64,000 nt of DNA from an uncultured Pelagibacteraceae bacterium (GTDB lineage: Bacteria; Pseudomonadota; Alphaproteobacteria; Pelagibacterales; Pelagibacteraceae), in the NCBI GenBank assembly GCA_902579285.1, contig CACHGA010000001.1, forward strand, positions 186,001-250,000, given 5' to 3'. Shown here piece after piece: positions 37,500 through 46,427 of this stretch; within the stretch, counting starts at the first letter, position 1; each line of letters starts with the position of its first letter. The notes beneath the pieces were generated by a model. That model did no database searches. It was not told the DNA's origin and saw only the letters and a list, made by a program, of their open reading frames with translations. The translations under genes were made by a program, and so were the position numbers.

Positions 37500-37540
37500 T
37501 TGCAAAAGTGTCGCAAAACCTTATTAAACATGCATATAAA
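37500..37540 (+). promoter_or_regulatory. Candidate promoter/operator of the oxidase operon
   Basis: Two near-identical 8-base boxes, TTGCAAAA at 37500-37507 and TCGCAAAA at 37511-37518, stand 11 bases apart, one helical turn. A -10-like TATAAA follows at 37535-37540. The boxes could be a -35 region plus a regulator site. This is inference only. Confidence 0.35.
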
Positions 37541-37569
37541 CTATATATATAGTATTAGTAAATTAAATT

Positions 37570-37830
37570 ATGAGTACAGCTTACGCATTATTACTTGGAT
37601 TGGTAGTATTTTTAATACTATTCATTTATTTCGTTTTCTTTTCAGTTTCTTTGAGACTAGAAAAAAATGAAAACGAAGCTGAGATAGCAGTAAAAAGAAA
37701 ATCAGTTCCTTTTAAATGGAAAGATTTGATTGACCCAAAAAATAAAAAGCTTGGACTAATAGATTTGGGTAATCATGTTTTAATTGCAGGGATTGTTCTT
37801 ATAGGAATTTTTATTATTTCAAACGCATAA
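37570..37830 (+). CDS. Membrane protein at the head of the cox operon, unknown
   Basis: An 86-residue protein with two hydrophobic segments (residues 6-28 and 65-84) joined by a charged soluble loop. It ends one base before coxB. I do not recognise the family. Its place as first gene of the oxidase operon suggests an accessory or assembly subunit of cytochrome c oxidase. Confidence 0.6.
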   Translation: MSTAYALLLGLVVFLILFIYFVFFSVSLRLEKNENEAEIAVKRKSVPFKWKDLIDPKNKKLGLIDLGNHVLIAGIVLIGIFIISNA

Positions 37831-37831
37831 A

Positions 37832-38668
37832 ATGATAGTCGCTTTAAGTATATTCTTAATAACAGTTGGCTCAATAGCTTTTCACTTTTGGTCGCCTTGG
37901 TGGTGGACAGAAGTAGCTTCCAATTGGGGCAACATGGATGATACAATTCTTTTGACATTTTGGATTACTGGAGCAGTATTTGTAGCTATATTGTTTTTTG
38001 TTGCTTACTGTGTTTGGAAATTTAGTTACAGAAAAGATAGAAGAGCTGAATATAAACCAGAAGATAAAAAATTGGAGAGCAGATTAACTTGGGCAACCGC
38101 GATTGGGGTTGCAGCATTATTAGCTCCTGGACTAGTTGTTTGGAACCAATACGTCTCAGTTCCAGAAAATGCTTATAAAGTAGAAGTGTTTGCTTACCAG
38201 TGGGGTTGGAAATATAGACTTCCAGGCGAAGACAATATACTTGGAAAAACTGACATTAAATATATTAATGACGAAAACCCTTTTGGATTAATTTTAGAAG
38301 ATCCAAACGGTAAAGATGATCTATTAGTTGATGCTCAAGAACTTCACGTATTGAAAGATCGACCAGTAAAATTTGAATTAAGAACCATAGATGTTTTACA
38401 CAACTTTTATGTACCTCAATTCAGAGGCAAAATGGATATGGTCCCCGGCATTGTAACTTACTATTGGCTGACCCCAACTAGAGTAGGGGATTTCGAAGTC
38501 CTATGCGCTGAATATTGTGGAACTGGACATTATGCCATGAGAGGCAGAGTTGTAGTAGATGAAGAAAAAGAATATAAAAAATGGGAAGCAAAACAAATAA
38601 CTTTTGAGAAAATGTTAGCAAAAAATCGAAAAAACGACAATTTGCAACTAGTAAAAAAGGATAAATAA
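37832..38668 (+). CDS. coxB: Cytochrome c oxidase subunit II
   Basis: A 278-residue subunit carrying the dinuclear CuA centre. Three hydrophobic segments come first. The periplasmic domain has the aromatic YQWGWKY and the copper ligands in VLHNFYVPQFRGKMDMVPG and CAEYCGTGHYAM. It accepts electrons from cytochrome c. It follows the 86-residue ORF and precedes coxA by 18 bases. Confidence 0.94.
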   Translation: MIVALSIFLITVGSIAFHFWSPWWWTEVASNWGNMDDTILLTFWITGAVFVAILFFVAYCVWKFSYRKDRRAEYKPEDKKLESRLTWATAIGVAALLAPGLVVWNQYVSVPENAYKVEVFAYQWGWKYRLPGEDNILGKTDIKYINDENPFGLILEDPNGKDDLLVDAQELHVLKDRPVKFELRTIDVLHNFYVPQFRGKMDMVPGIVTYYWLTPTRVGDFEVLCAEYCGTGHYAMRGRVVVDEEKEYKKWEAKQITFEKMLAKNRKNDNLQLVKKDK

Positions 38669-38686
38669 ACTATAAAACAATTAAAT

Positions 38687-40516
38687 ATGTCAGACGAATA
38701 CGAACATAAATTAGAAGCTAAATCAGACTATACGGGCGACGCCTCATCTGTATCAACACCAGACATTGATGCAGTTCCAGATGCTGAATTACCCGATCAG
38801 GAACTTTATCATTCACATAGTTGGTGGACTACATACGTTTTTTCACAAGACGCAAAATATATTGGAATTCAATATGCTTTAACAGCAATAGGAACTGGAC
38901 TTTTAGGATTAGTTTTATCATGGTTAATGAGAATTCAGTTGGCTTGGCCAGGACTTGGTTGGCTTGAACCTTCTTCTTATTATCAATTTGTGACGATGCA
39001 CGGAATGATAATGGTAGTATATCTTTTAACCGCATTATTTCTTGGAGGATTTGGAAATTTATTAATACCGTTGATGTGTGGAGCTAGAGACATGGCATTT
39101 CCTTACGTAAACATGCTTAGCTACTGGGCATTCGTGGTTGCAGTCGTAGTTTTATTAGCAAGCTTTTTTGTTCCTGGGGGGCCCACCGGAGCAGGGTGGA
39201 CGCTTTATCCACCACAAGCAATTACAGCCGGAACACCTGGTTATAATGGTGGAATAATACTGATGTTAATTTCACTCATATTATTTGTGGCTGGTTTCAC
39301 AATGGGTGGATTAAATTACATCATAACTGTTTTACAATTAAGAGCTAGAGGTATGACTTTAATGAGATTGCCTTTAACAATTTGGGGAATTTTTACCGCA
39401 ACTGTTCTTGCGATGTTTGCATTTCCAGCTTTATTAGTTGGATGTTTAATGATGACACTTGACAGTTTGTTAGGAACAAGTTTCTTCATGCCAGCTATGG
39501 TTTCTTTAGGGGAAACATTAACCCATGAAGGCGGTAGCCCAATATTGTTCCAACATTTATTTTGGTTTTTTGGCCACCCAGAAGTTTATATAGTTGCACT
39601 ACCAGCTTTTGGTATTGTTTCAGATTTGTTATCAGTCCACTCAAGAAAAACTATTTTCGGTTATAGAATGATGGTTTGGGCCATAGTAGGGATTGGTGCT
39701 TTAAGCTTTTTTGTTTGGGCTCACCATATGTATGTAAGTGGGATGAACCCGTGGTTTGGTTTCTTCTTTGCAACAACAACATTAATTATTGCAGTTCCAA
39801 CAGCTATTAAAGTTTATAATTGGATTTTAACTTTATGGAGAGGAAATATAGTTTTATCTCTTCCCATGTTATTTTCTCTTGGTTTTATTGTGACTTTTTT
39901 AAATGGTGGATTAACTGGTTTATTTTTAGGAAATGTAACAGTAGACGTTCCTTTATCTGATACTTATTTTGTTGTAGCTCATTTTCATATGGTTATGGGT
40001 ATTGCTCCCATACTTGTTGTTTTCGGAGCAATTTACCACTGGTATCCATTAGTTACGGGAAGAATGATGAATGAAACTTTAGGAAAAGTTCATTTTTGGA
40101 TTACCTTTATAGGTTCATATGCAATTTATTTTCCAATGCATTATCAAGGTTTTGTTGGTGTACCGAGAAGATATTACGAAATCTATGATAGTCCGTATAT
40201 AGATGTATCGACATTGCTTTTAAATAAATTTATTACTATTGCAGTTTTAATAGTTGGAGCTGCACAATTACTTTTCTTATACAATTTATTTGCAAGCGCT
40301 AGACTTGGGAAGAAAGCAGAAAAAAATCCATGGAAAGCTAACTCTCTAGAGTGGCAAACGCCGCAAATGCCTCCAGAACATGGTAATTGGGGCAAAGAAC
40401 TTCCAAAAGTGTACAGATGGCCTTACGATTTCAGTGTGCCAGGTGCGAAAGAAGATTATATACCACAAACCCAACCTCCAAGTGAGATTATAGGAGCGAA
40501 AGTTGAGAAGACGTGA
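38687..40516 (+). CDS. coxA: Cytochrome c oxidase subunit I
   Basis: A 609-residue catalytic subunit with twelve membrane segments. The heme-copper signature is clear: WFFGHPEVYI (CuB histidine and cross-linked Tyr), VWAHHMYVSGMNP, and the late HFHMVMGIAP histidines that bind the two hemes. A charged N-terminal extension of about 45 residues precedes the first helix. Its TGA overlaps the GTG start of the next gene. Confidence 0.96.
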   Translation: MSDEYEHKLEAKSDYTGDASSVSTPDIDAVPDAELPDQELYHSHSWWTTYVFSQDAKYIGIQYALTAIGTGLLGLVLSWLMRIQLAWPGLGWLEPSSYYQFVTMHGMIMVVYLLTALFLGGFGNLLIPLMCGARDMAFPYVNMLSYWAFVVAVVVLLASFFVPGGPTGAGWTLYPPQAITAGTPGYNGGIILMLISLILFVAGFTMGGLNYIITVLQLRARGMTLMRLPLTIWGIFTATVLAMFAFPALLVGCLMMTLDSLLGTSFFMPAMVSLGETLTHEGGSPILFQHLFWFFGHPEVYIVALPAFGIVSDLLSVHSRKTIFGYRMMVWAIVGIGALSFFVWAHHMYVSGMNPWFGFFFATTTLIIAVPTAIKVYNWILTLWRGNIVLSLPMLFSLGFIVTFLNGGLTGLFLGNVTVDVPLSDTYFVVAHFHMVMGIAPILVVFGAIYHWYPLVTGRMMNETLGKVHFWITFIGSYAIYFPMHYQGFVGVPRRYYEIYDSPYIDVSTLLLNKFITIAVLIVGAAQLLFLYNLFASARLGKKAEKNPWKANSLEWQTPQMPPEHGNWGKELPKVYRWPYDFSVPGAKEDYIPQTQPPSEIIGAKVEKT

Positions 40517-41145
40517 GCAAGAAAAAATCTATCTTTCAATTACTAACTGAAAAGCCTTGGGAACAAGATCAAATAGAAGCTGACAACGATCATCAAGGTC
40601 AGACAGTTAACTTATCTAAACAAAAGTTGGGTCTAAGAACCTTAATGGCCGCAAGCACTGTTTTGTTTTCTTTATTTATAGTTGCCTACTCCGACCGAAT
40701 GCTTGTGCATGACTGGAGAAATATGCCAGAGCCTTGGCTTCTTTGGTTTAATACGGGAATTTTAGTAATAAGCAGTTTAGTTTTTCATCAAACAGTAAAA
40801 TATGCAAAAAACGATCTTTTTGATAAGACTAAAAACGGTTTATATTTTATTGGTTTTTTAGCATATTCTTTTTTGATTGGTCAGCTAATAGTGTGGTATC
40901 AACTAATGAATACTGGGTATTACGCTACAAGCAATGTTGCTAATGCATTTTTTTATTTATTTACAACAATTCACGGCCTTCACATTATTGGTGGAATATA
41001 TTTTTGGGGAAAAACTACATCAAAATTCATAAAAAGAAGTCTTAAGAAAGAAGAAATTAATAATTTAATTGATATTTGTGCAGTTTACTGGCATTTTTTA
41101 TTAGCTGTTTGGTTAGTGCTTTTTGGATTAATGTTATCAAGTTAA
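40513..41145 (+). CDS. Heme-copper oxidase subunit III family protein, first copy
   Basis: A 210-residue membrane protein with a charged N-terminus and five hydrophobic segments. FTTIHGLHIIGGIYFW and the C-terminal VYWHFLLAVWLVLFGLM match subunit III. It starts with GTG inside the coxA stop (GTGA overlap). A second subunit III gene follows. This doubled arrangement recalls the coxMNOP-type oxidase of rhizobia. Confidence 0.85.
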   Translation: MSKKKSIFQLLTEKPWEQDQIEADNDHQGQTVNLSKQKLGLRTLMAASTVLFSLFIVAYSDRMLVHDWRNMPEPWLLWFNTGILVISSLVFHQTVKYAKNDLFDKTKNGLYFIGFLAYSFLIGQLIVWYQLMNTGYYATSNVANAFFYLFTTIHGLHIIGGIYFWGKTTSKFIKRSLKKEEINNLIDICAVYWHFLLAVWLVLFGLMLSS

Positions 41146-41157
41146 GGAAGATTCATT

Positions 41158-41862
41158 ATGTCAGACTCATCATTAGATAATTTACCTAAAGGTTGGAAAA
41201 GCGTTCCTAACGACTTAGGTTCAGACCAAACTGCCTTTAAAGGTGTTCAATGGGGTAAAGCGATGATGTGGATATTCCTATTGAGTGATACTTTTATATT
41301 TAGCTGCTTTTTAATTTCTTACATGAAGGGAAGGGCTTCGACAGTTGTTGATTGGCCTAATACAAGTCATGTCTTTTCACTTGATTTTATGGGAGTGCCA
41401 GTACCATTGCTTTTAATCGCAATTATGACATTTGTACTTATCACTAGCAGCGGGACTATGGCTTTGGCTGTCAAATATGGTTATGAAAAAAACAGGAAAA
41501 TGTGTGGCCATCTAATTCTTGCCACAGCCATTGGGGGACTAATTTTTGTAGGAATGCAAGCTTTTGAGTGGTCTAAACTAATACATGAGGGTGTGAGACC
41601 ATGGTCAAATCCTTTTGGCGCTGGTCAATTTGGATCTTACTTTTTCATGATAACCGGTTTTCACGGTACCCATGTCTCGATAGGTGTAATATTTCTTTTT
41701 ATCTTTGCTAGAAAAGTTTACAGGGGAGACTTTGATACAGGTAGACGTGGATTTTTTACAACAATGAAATCAGACTATGTTTCTATTGAAATATTAGGTC
41801 TTTACTGGCACTTTGTGGATTTAGTTTGGGTTTTTATTTTCGCATTCTTTTATCTTTGGTAA
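41158..41862 (+). CDS. coxC: Cytochrome c oxidase subunit III, second copy
   Basis: A 234-residue protein with the better subunit III match: KAMMWIFLLSDTFIFSCFL, then the central QAFEWSKLI, FFMITGFHGTHVSIG, and the C-terminal GLYWHFVDLVWVFIFAFFYLW. Subunit III stabilises subunit I and guides oxygen and protons. It is preceded by an AGGAAG site and follows the first copy by 12 bases. Confidence 0.9.
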   Translation: MSDSSLDNLPKGWKSVPNDLGSDQTAFKGVQWGKAMMWIFLLSDTFIFSCFLISYMKGRASTVVDWPNTSHVFSLDFMGVPVPLLLIAIMTFVLITSSGTMALAVKYGYEKNRKMCGHLILATAIGGLIFVGMQAFEWSKLIHEGVRPWSNPFGAGQFGSYFFMITGFHGTHVSIGVIFLFIFARKVYRGDFDTGRRGFFTTMKSDYVSIEILGLYWHFVDLVWVFIFAFFYLW

Positions 41863-41871
41863 GGTTTTAAA

Positions 41872-42222
41872 ATGAATGAAAATACAGAAGTAAACAAAAA
41901 TAAAGAGAAACCGGCAACAACCCATAAGATTGGAATATACCTATGGATATGGGGTCTCCTATTTGTTCTGAGTTTTTTTTCCTACATGGTTGACTGGTAC
42001 CAATTTCAAGGTCTTTTAAGATGGTCTCTGATTTTATTCTTTATGTTTTTAAAAGCAGGTTTGATCATGGCTTTTTTTATGCACCTGTTTTGGGAGCGTT
42101 ATGCACTTGTAAATGTTTTGTTATGGCCAATGACTGCTATAGCATGTTTTGTAGGTTTGATGGTTGCAGAAGGTAAGTACACTGTCTTTACAAGGCTTAT
42201 TTATTTCGTCTTAGGTGAATAA
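41872..42222 (+). CDS. Cytochrome c oxidase subunit IV-like membrane protein
   Basis: A 116-residue protein with three hydrophobic segments after a charged N-terminus. The body LKAGLIMAFFMHLFWER resembles the prokaryotic subunit IV (CyoD/CtaF-type) family. It lies 9 bases after coxC and completes the structural part of the operon. Confidence 0.8.
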   Translation: MNENTEVNKNKEKPATTHKIGIYLWIWGLLFVLSFFSYMVDWYQFQGLLRWSLILFFMFLKAGLIMAFFMHLFWERYALVNVLLWPMTAIACFVGLMVAEGKYTVFTRLIYFVLGE

Positions 42223-42240
42223 TTAATAACAGGATCATAA

Positions 42241-43155
42241 TTGCTCAACACCGATACAAAAACAAGAGAGTTTAAATTCAACAGTGTTCACTACATCAAA
42301 GCTCTATTTGAATTAATGAAGCCAAGAGTTATGTCTCTTGCCATTTTTACTTGTGTTGTTGGTTTCTTAATTGCCCCATATAAAAGTGTTGATTATTTAT
42401 ACGCAATCTTATCGATTACAGCTGTTGCTCTTGGATCTGGCGCTGCTGGCTCCTTAAATTGTTGGTATGAGGCTGACGTCGACAAGGTCATGTCTAGAAC
42501 TTGTTTAAGACCAATTCCAACTGGAAAATTAACTAAAAATGAGGCACTTGTTTTTGGTATTGTATCTTCTTTTGTATCGGTCGGAGCTTTATATTTTTTT
42601 TCAAACCTTATGGCAGCCGCATTACTTGCCCTAACAATTTTATTCTATGTTTTTGTTTACACTATTTGGCTCAAAAGGAAGACTCCACAAAATATTGTGA
42701 TTGGCGGAGCAGCAGGTGCTTTGCCTCCTGTGATTGGATGGGCAATAGCTACAGGGAGTATTTCTATTGAACCAATTATTCTTTTTTTGATAATTTTTGT
42801 TTGGACCCCTTCACATTTTTGGGCCCTAAGTCTTTTTAAGTCAGAGGATTATAAAAAAGCAAATATACCAATGTTACCAGTTACATCAGGTGTAGAAACA
42901 ACAAAGAAAAATATATTTGCGTATTCAATTTTATTATTTCCAGTAGCCGTTGCTCCTTACTACTTAGAATTTTTAGGTATAATATATTTGCTATTTTCTT
43001 TTCCTTTAAGCGTATACTATATATTTATTTGTTATAAACTGTTGAAAACAAAAGATAAAAAATCTGAAAAAAGTATTTCAAAACAAATTTTTGCTTTCTC
43101 AATTCTTTATTTATTTGCAATCTTCATCTCAATCCTAGTTGATAAATTTGCCTAA
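42241..43155 (+). CDS. ctaB: Protoheme IX farnesyltransferase (heme O synthase)
   Basis: A 304-residue UbiA-type prenyltransferase that adds the farnesyl chain to heme for the oxidase. The signature NCWYEADVDKVMSRTCLRPIPTG is diagnostic, followed by WTPSHFWALSLF. It starts with TTG preceded by an AGGATC sequence; the first internal ATG would cut into the first helix. It overlaps the cox11 start. Confidence 0.93.
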   Translation: MLNTDTKTREFKFNSVHYIKALFELMKPRVMSLAIFTCVVGFLIAPYKSVDYLYAILSITAVALGSGAAGSLNCWYEADVDKVMSRTCLRPIPTGKLTKNEALVFGIVSSFVSVGALYFFSNLMAAALLALTILFYVFVYTIWLKRKTPQNIVIGGAAGALPPVIGWAIATGSISIEPIILFLIIFVWTPSHFWALSLFKSEDYKKANIPMLPVTSGVETTKKNIFAYSILLFPVAVAPYYLEFLGIIYLLFSFPLSVYYIFICYKLLKTKDKKSEKSISKQIFAFSILYLFAIFISILVDKFA

Positions 43156-43585
43156 AAACAAAAAGTTAATTTCTGTCCTAATAAGCTCATTAGTTATACT
43201 TATAATTACTTCTTTTGTTTTTCTTAAAGGTGAAAATAGCAATAGCCAGTTAATCCCAACAAAATTAATTACAAGTGTTCATAGTGATTTACCCTTTAAA
43301 TTTGAGACAGAAGAGAAAAATGTAATTTTAAAACCTGGTGAAGTGCAAACAATTAATTATTCAGTAGAAAATTTAAGTAAAAAAAGTATATCTGCAATGG
43401 CCACTTTTCAGGTTTACCCTCCTGAACTGAAAGACTACATGACTAAAATGAACTGTTTTTGTTACGAGAAACAAACATTAAAAGGAGGGGAAAAAGAAAA
43501 ATACGCGTTGGTTTTATTAGTTGACCCAAATGTGACAAAGAATATAAAAGAAGCTATAATTCAATTTGTTTATTTTAAAAAATGA
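43139..43585 (+). CDS. ctaG: Cytochrome oxidase copper chaperone Cox11/CtaG
   Basis: A 148-residue protein with an N-terminal membrane anchor (residues 9-29) and a periplasmic beta domain with the CFC copper motif in KMNCFCYEKQTLKGGEKEKY. It inserts CuB into subunit I. It is somewhat shorter than typical CtaG. No ATG is available: the start is TTG at 43139 or 43148, both within the ctaB end. Its stop overlaps the next small gene (ATGA). Confidence 0.88.
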   Translation: MINLPKNKKLISVLISSLVILIITSFVFLKGENSNSQLIPTKLITSVHSDLPFKFETEEKNVILKPGEVQTINYSVENLSKKSISAMATFQVYPPELKDYMTKMNCFCYEKQTLKGGEKEKYALVLLVDPNVTKNIKEAIIQFVYFKK

Positions 43586-43755
43586 TAATTAATAGTTTAA
43601 ATTCCGAAGTCTTAACTATGTGTGCCGTTTGTATATCTGAAACTTCAGGTGGACAAAATGCCTTATTAATCATAGTACTTTCATTTATCTTGTTAGGATT
43701 ATTAAATTCGTCCTGGAAAAAATATTTTAAACAAGGACAGAAATCGTCTAGTTAG
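43582..43755 (+). CDS. 57-residue single-pass membrane protein between cox11 and thrC
   Basis: An ORF of 57 codons that fills the gap exactly. Its ATG overlaps the cox11 TGA (ATGA), and its TAG shares one base with the thrC GTG. Two cysteines in a CAVC motif (about residues 14-17) precede one hydrophobic helix (about residues 27-41) and a basic tail. The perfect coupling on both sides supports a real gene; the CxxC before the helix would suit metal or thiol handling in oxidase assembly. No family recognised. Confidence 0.6.
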   Translation: MIINSLNSEVLTMCAVCISETSGGQNALLIIVLSFILLGLLNSSWKKYFKQGQKSSS

Positions 43756-45131
43756 TGGAATACATTAGCACAAGAAACAAAAATCAAAGTTATAGTTTTA
43801 AAGATATATTTCTAAGGGGTTTAGCGCCTGACGGAGGTCTATTTGTTCCTAAAAATATTAAAATTTATAATGAAGATGAAATAAAAAAACTTAGTGAGTT
43901 ATCTTATATAGAATTAGCAACTGAAATAATTTTTAATTTTTGTTCGTCTGATATAACAAAAACAAATCTAAAAAATCTCGTTCAAAAATCCTATAAAAGT
44001 TTTTCTAGTGAAGAAGTAATTAAAATAAATAAAATCGGTGATATTAATTTAGTAGAACTTTATCACGGACCAACATTAGCTTTTAAAGATATTGCCATGC
44101 AGGTTCTTGGTAACATGTATGATGAACTAAAAGTTTCGGCTAATAAAACTGTAAATATAATAGTCGCAACTTCCGGAGATACAGGATCAGCTGCAATTGC
44201 AGCATTGAATGATAGAAAAAATATTAATGTTTTTGTTTTACATCCTGATAACAAAATATCTAAAATTCAAAGAAAAATTATGACAACTATAGGCTCAGAT
44301 AATATTTATAATGTAGCAATCAAAGGATCATTCGATGATTGTCAAAAAATTGTTAAAGAAATGTTTTCAGAAAATAGTTTTAGAGAAAAAATTAATATGT
44401 CAGGGGTGAATTCTATTAATTGGGCAAGAATAGTTTGTCAAATCGTTTACTATTTTTACTCAGCATTTAAATTTAAAAACAAAAAAATTAATTTTTCAGT
44501 TCCAACTGGAAATTTTGGAGATATTTTTGCGGGATATATGGCAAAAAAAATGGGACTTCCAATTGAAAAATTGATCGTTGCCACAAATGAAAATGATATT
44601 TTGGAAAGAGCAATTAATTTAGGACAGTATAAACCTAACAAAGTAAGACCAACATTGTCACCAAGTATGGATGTTCAAATCGCAAGTAATTTTGAGCGAC
44701 TCCTTTTTTATATTTTTAAAAATGATGATAAAAAAGTTTCCAGTTTAATGTCCGAATTTTCCTCAAATGGATCATTCAGTTTAGATGAAGAACAAAAAAA
44801 AAATATACAAAAAGATTTCTGTGCTTGTAAAGTGAGCGATAAAGAAACTTTAGAAATTATAAAAAATATAGCAGATAAACTTGATTTCATAATTGATCCA
44901 CATACTGCAACTGCTGTAGGTGCATCAAAAAAATTAAATTTGAAGTCTGAAACTTTGATACTAGGCACAGCGCATCCTTATAAGTTTTTGGAAACAATTA
45001 AAATTGCGACAAGTAAAGAAGTTAAGATGCCAAATCAATTAAGCAATATATTAAATAAAAAAGAAAAGTATGATATTTTAGAAAATAATATTTCTGATGT
45101 AAAAAGCTATATTTTAGGAAAAATTAAATGA
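43755..45131 (+). CDS. thrC: Threonine synthase
   Basis: A 458-residue PLP enzyme making threonine from O-phosphohomoserine. N-terminus YISTRNKN, APDGGLFVPK, PLP lysine in GPTLAFKDIAMQ, and the phosphate-binding ATSGDTGSAAIAAL. It starts with GTG, one base overlapping the preceding small gene. The homoserine kinase ThrB is encoded nearby on the other strand. It overlaps the peroxiredoxin gene by 4 bases. Confidence 0.95.
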   Translation: MEYISTRNKNQSYSFKDIFLRGLAPDGGLFVPKNIKIYNEDEIKKLSELSYIELATEIIFNFCSSDITKTNLKNLVQKSYKSFSSEEVIKINKIGDINLVELYHGPTLAFKDIAMQVLGNMYDELKVSANKTVNIIVATSGDTGSAAIAALNDRKNINVFVLHPDNKISKIQRKIMTTIGSDNIYNVAIKGSFDDCQKIVKEMFSENSFREKINMSGVNSINWARIVCQIVYYFYSAFKFKNKKINFSVPTGNFGDIFAGYMAKKMGLPIEKLIVATNENDILERAINLGQYKPNKVRPTLSPSMDVQIASNFERLLFYIFKNDDKKVSSLMSEFSSNGSFSLDEEQKKNIQKDFCACKVSDKETLEIIKNIADKLDFIIDPHTATAVGASKKLNLKSETLILGTAHPYKFLETIKIATSKEVKMPNQLSNILNKKEKYDILENNISDVKSYILGKIK

Positions 45132-45616
45132 AAATTAAAGTTGGGGACAAACTACCAGTTTGTGAATTTTTTTACTTAAACCAAAAAAGTGAAGTTAAAA
45201 AAATTAGTACAAGCGATATTTTCAAAAATCAAAAAGTTGTGCTTCTGGGTATGCCAGGGGCATTTACCAAAACTTGTTCTACAATACATTTGCCAGGATA
45301 TGTTAAAAATTATGACACTGCAAAAAAAAAGGGCATATCCAAAATAGTTTGTGTTGCCGTGAATGATCCAAATGTAATGAAAGCATGGGGGGAAAACCAA
45401 GAAGTAGGAGATAAAATTTTTATGATAGGGGACCCATTTCTTAACTTTACTAAAGCTATTGGTGCAGAAGTAGATAAATCAGAGAAAGGTCTAGGAATAA
45501 GATCAAGCAGATACACCATGTTGATTGAAAACCAGATTGTCAAAAAATTTGAAGTAGAAAAAGAAACTGCAACGTGTGAATTATCTTCAGCAGAAAATTT
45601 TTTAAATAAAATTTAA
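45128..45616 (+). CDS. Peroxiredoxin, Prx5/AhpE-like
   Basis: A 162-residue thiol peroxidase. The active-site loop MPGAFTKTCSTIHLPGY holds the peroxidatic Cys, as in the Prx5 subfamily. A further Cys at ATCELSSAENFL may be resolving. It probably removes peroxides using glutathione or glutaredoxin. It abuts the convergent rhodanese gene with no gap, so there is no space for a separate terminator. Confidence 0.9.
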   Translation: MKIKVGDKLPVCEFFYLNQKSEVKKISTSDIFKNQKVVLLGMPGAFTKTCSTIHLPGYVKNYDTAKKKGISKIVCVAVNDPNVMKAWGENQEVGDKIFMIGDPFLNFTKAIGAEVDKSEKGLGIRSSRYTMLIENQIVKKFEVEKETATCELSSAENFLNKI

Positions 45617-45997
45617 CTATTTAGTCGGAAGCTTATTATTTTTCCAGCCAATCTTTTCTTCACCGTCTCCTCTAAACCCATCAGAAACATTAGAGCATTT
45701 AAAACCTTTTTCAGTTAATAATTCTGCTGCTCTCTGAGATCTATTTCCTGATCCACACATTATAAGAACTTCACAACTTTTATCGATTTTCAAGTTTTCG
45801 AATTCTTTTGTAAAATTTTCATTAATAATTCTCCCTTGAAATTGTGAAGATAAAAAATATGTTTTAATCCCAATTTTATCGCCATCTGGTTTTCCAATTT
45901 GATCCCACTCTTCTTTTGTTCTTACATCTAACAAAACACTTTTTGGGTTTTCTTTTACAAAATTTTGTATTTCGTTACTTGGTATTTGTTTAATCAT
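45617..45997 (-). CDS. Rhodanese-like sulfurtransferase
   Basis: A 126-residue single-domain rhodanese: LLDVRTKEEWDQIG, and the active-site loop VLIMCGSGNRSQRAAELL with catalytic Cys near residue 81. It handles sulfane sulfur; the exact substrate is not predictable. It is the last gene of the long minus-strand run from 58692. Confidence 0.88.
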   Translation of the reverse strand: MIKQIPSNEIQNFVKENPKSVLLDVRTKEEWDQIGKPDGDKIGIKTYFLSSQFQGRIINENFTKEFENLKIDKSCEVLIMCGSGNRSQRAAELLTEKGFKCSNVSDGFRGDGEEKIGWKNNKLPTK

Positions 45998-46426
45998 TTA
46001 TCTTCTTATAGCTCCCTGCGCTAGTTCATCAACAATATTATTATATTTATTTTGAGCATGCCCTTTAACCCAAATCCACTTAATAGAATGTTTTGATGAT
46101 AAATCTTTTAATTTCTTCCATAGGTCTTTATTTTTTACAGGCTTTTTAGATGCTGTTTTCCAACCATTTTTTTCCCATTTTTTTATCCACGTTGTTATCC
46201 CATCTCTCACATATGTCGAATCCGTATAGATCGAAATTTCTGATTTCTTTTTAAATTTTTGAATTGCTTTTATTGGCGCTAAAAGCTCCATTTTATTATT
46301 CGTTGTGCTATTTTCACTTCCTGAGATTTCATTTTTAATTTTATCATCTACTAATATTATGGCTGCCCAACCACCAGGACCTGGGTTTCCCGAACATGCA
46401 CCGTCTGTATAAATTTTATATTTCAT
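45998..46426 (-). CDS. rnhA: Ribonuclease HI
   Basis: A 142-residue RNase H: YTDGACSGNPGPGGWAAI, ENSTTNNKMELLAPI and YTDSTYVRDGI, with catalytic Asp7, Glu and Asp residues conserved, and WVKGHAQNKYNN near the end. It degrades RNA in RNA-DNA hybrids. The same window also encodes RNase HII (61969-62538). Confidence 0.95.
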   Translation of the reverse strand: MKYKIYTDGACSGNPGPGGWAAIILVDDKIKNEISGSENSTTNNKMELLAPIKAIQKFKKKSEISIYTDSTYVRDGITTWIKKWEKNGWKTASKKPVKNKDLWKKLKDLSSKHSIKWIWVKGHAQNKYNNIVDELAQGAIRR

Positions 46427-46427
46427 T

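Noticed and set aside
45176-45543. Two minus-strand frames inside the peroxiredoxin gene
   Set aside because: Shadows of the Prx coding frame; they do not fit the neighbouring operon.
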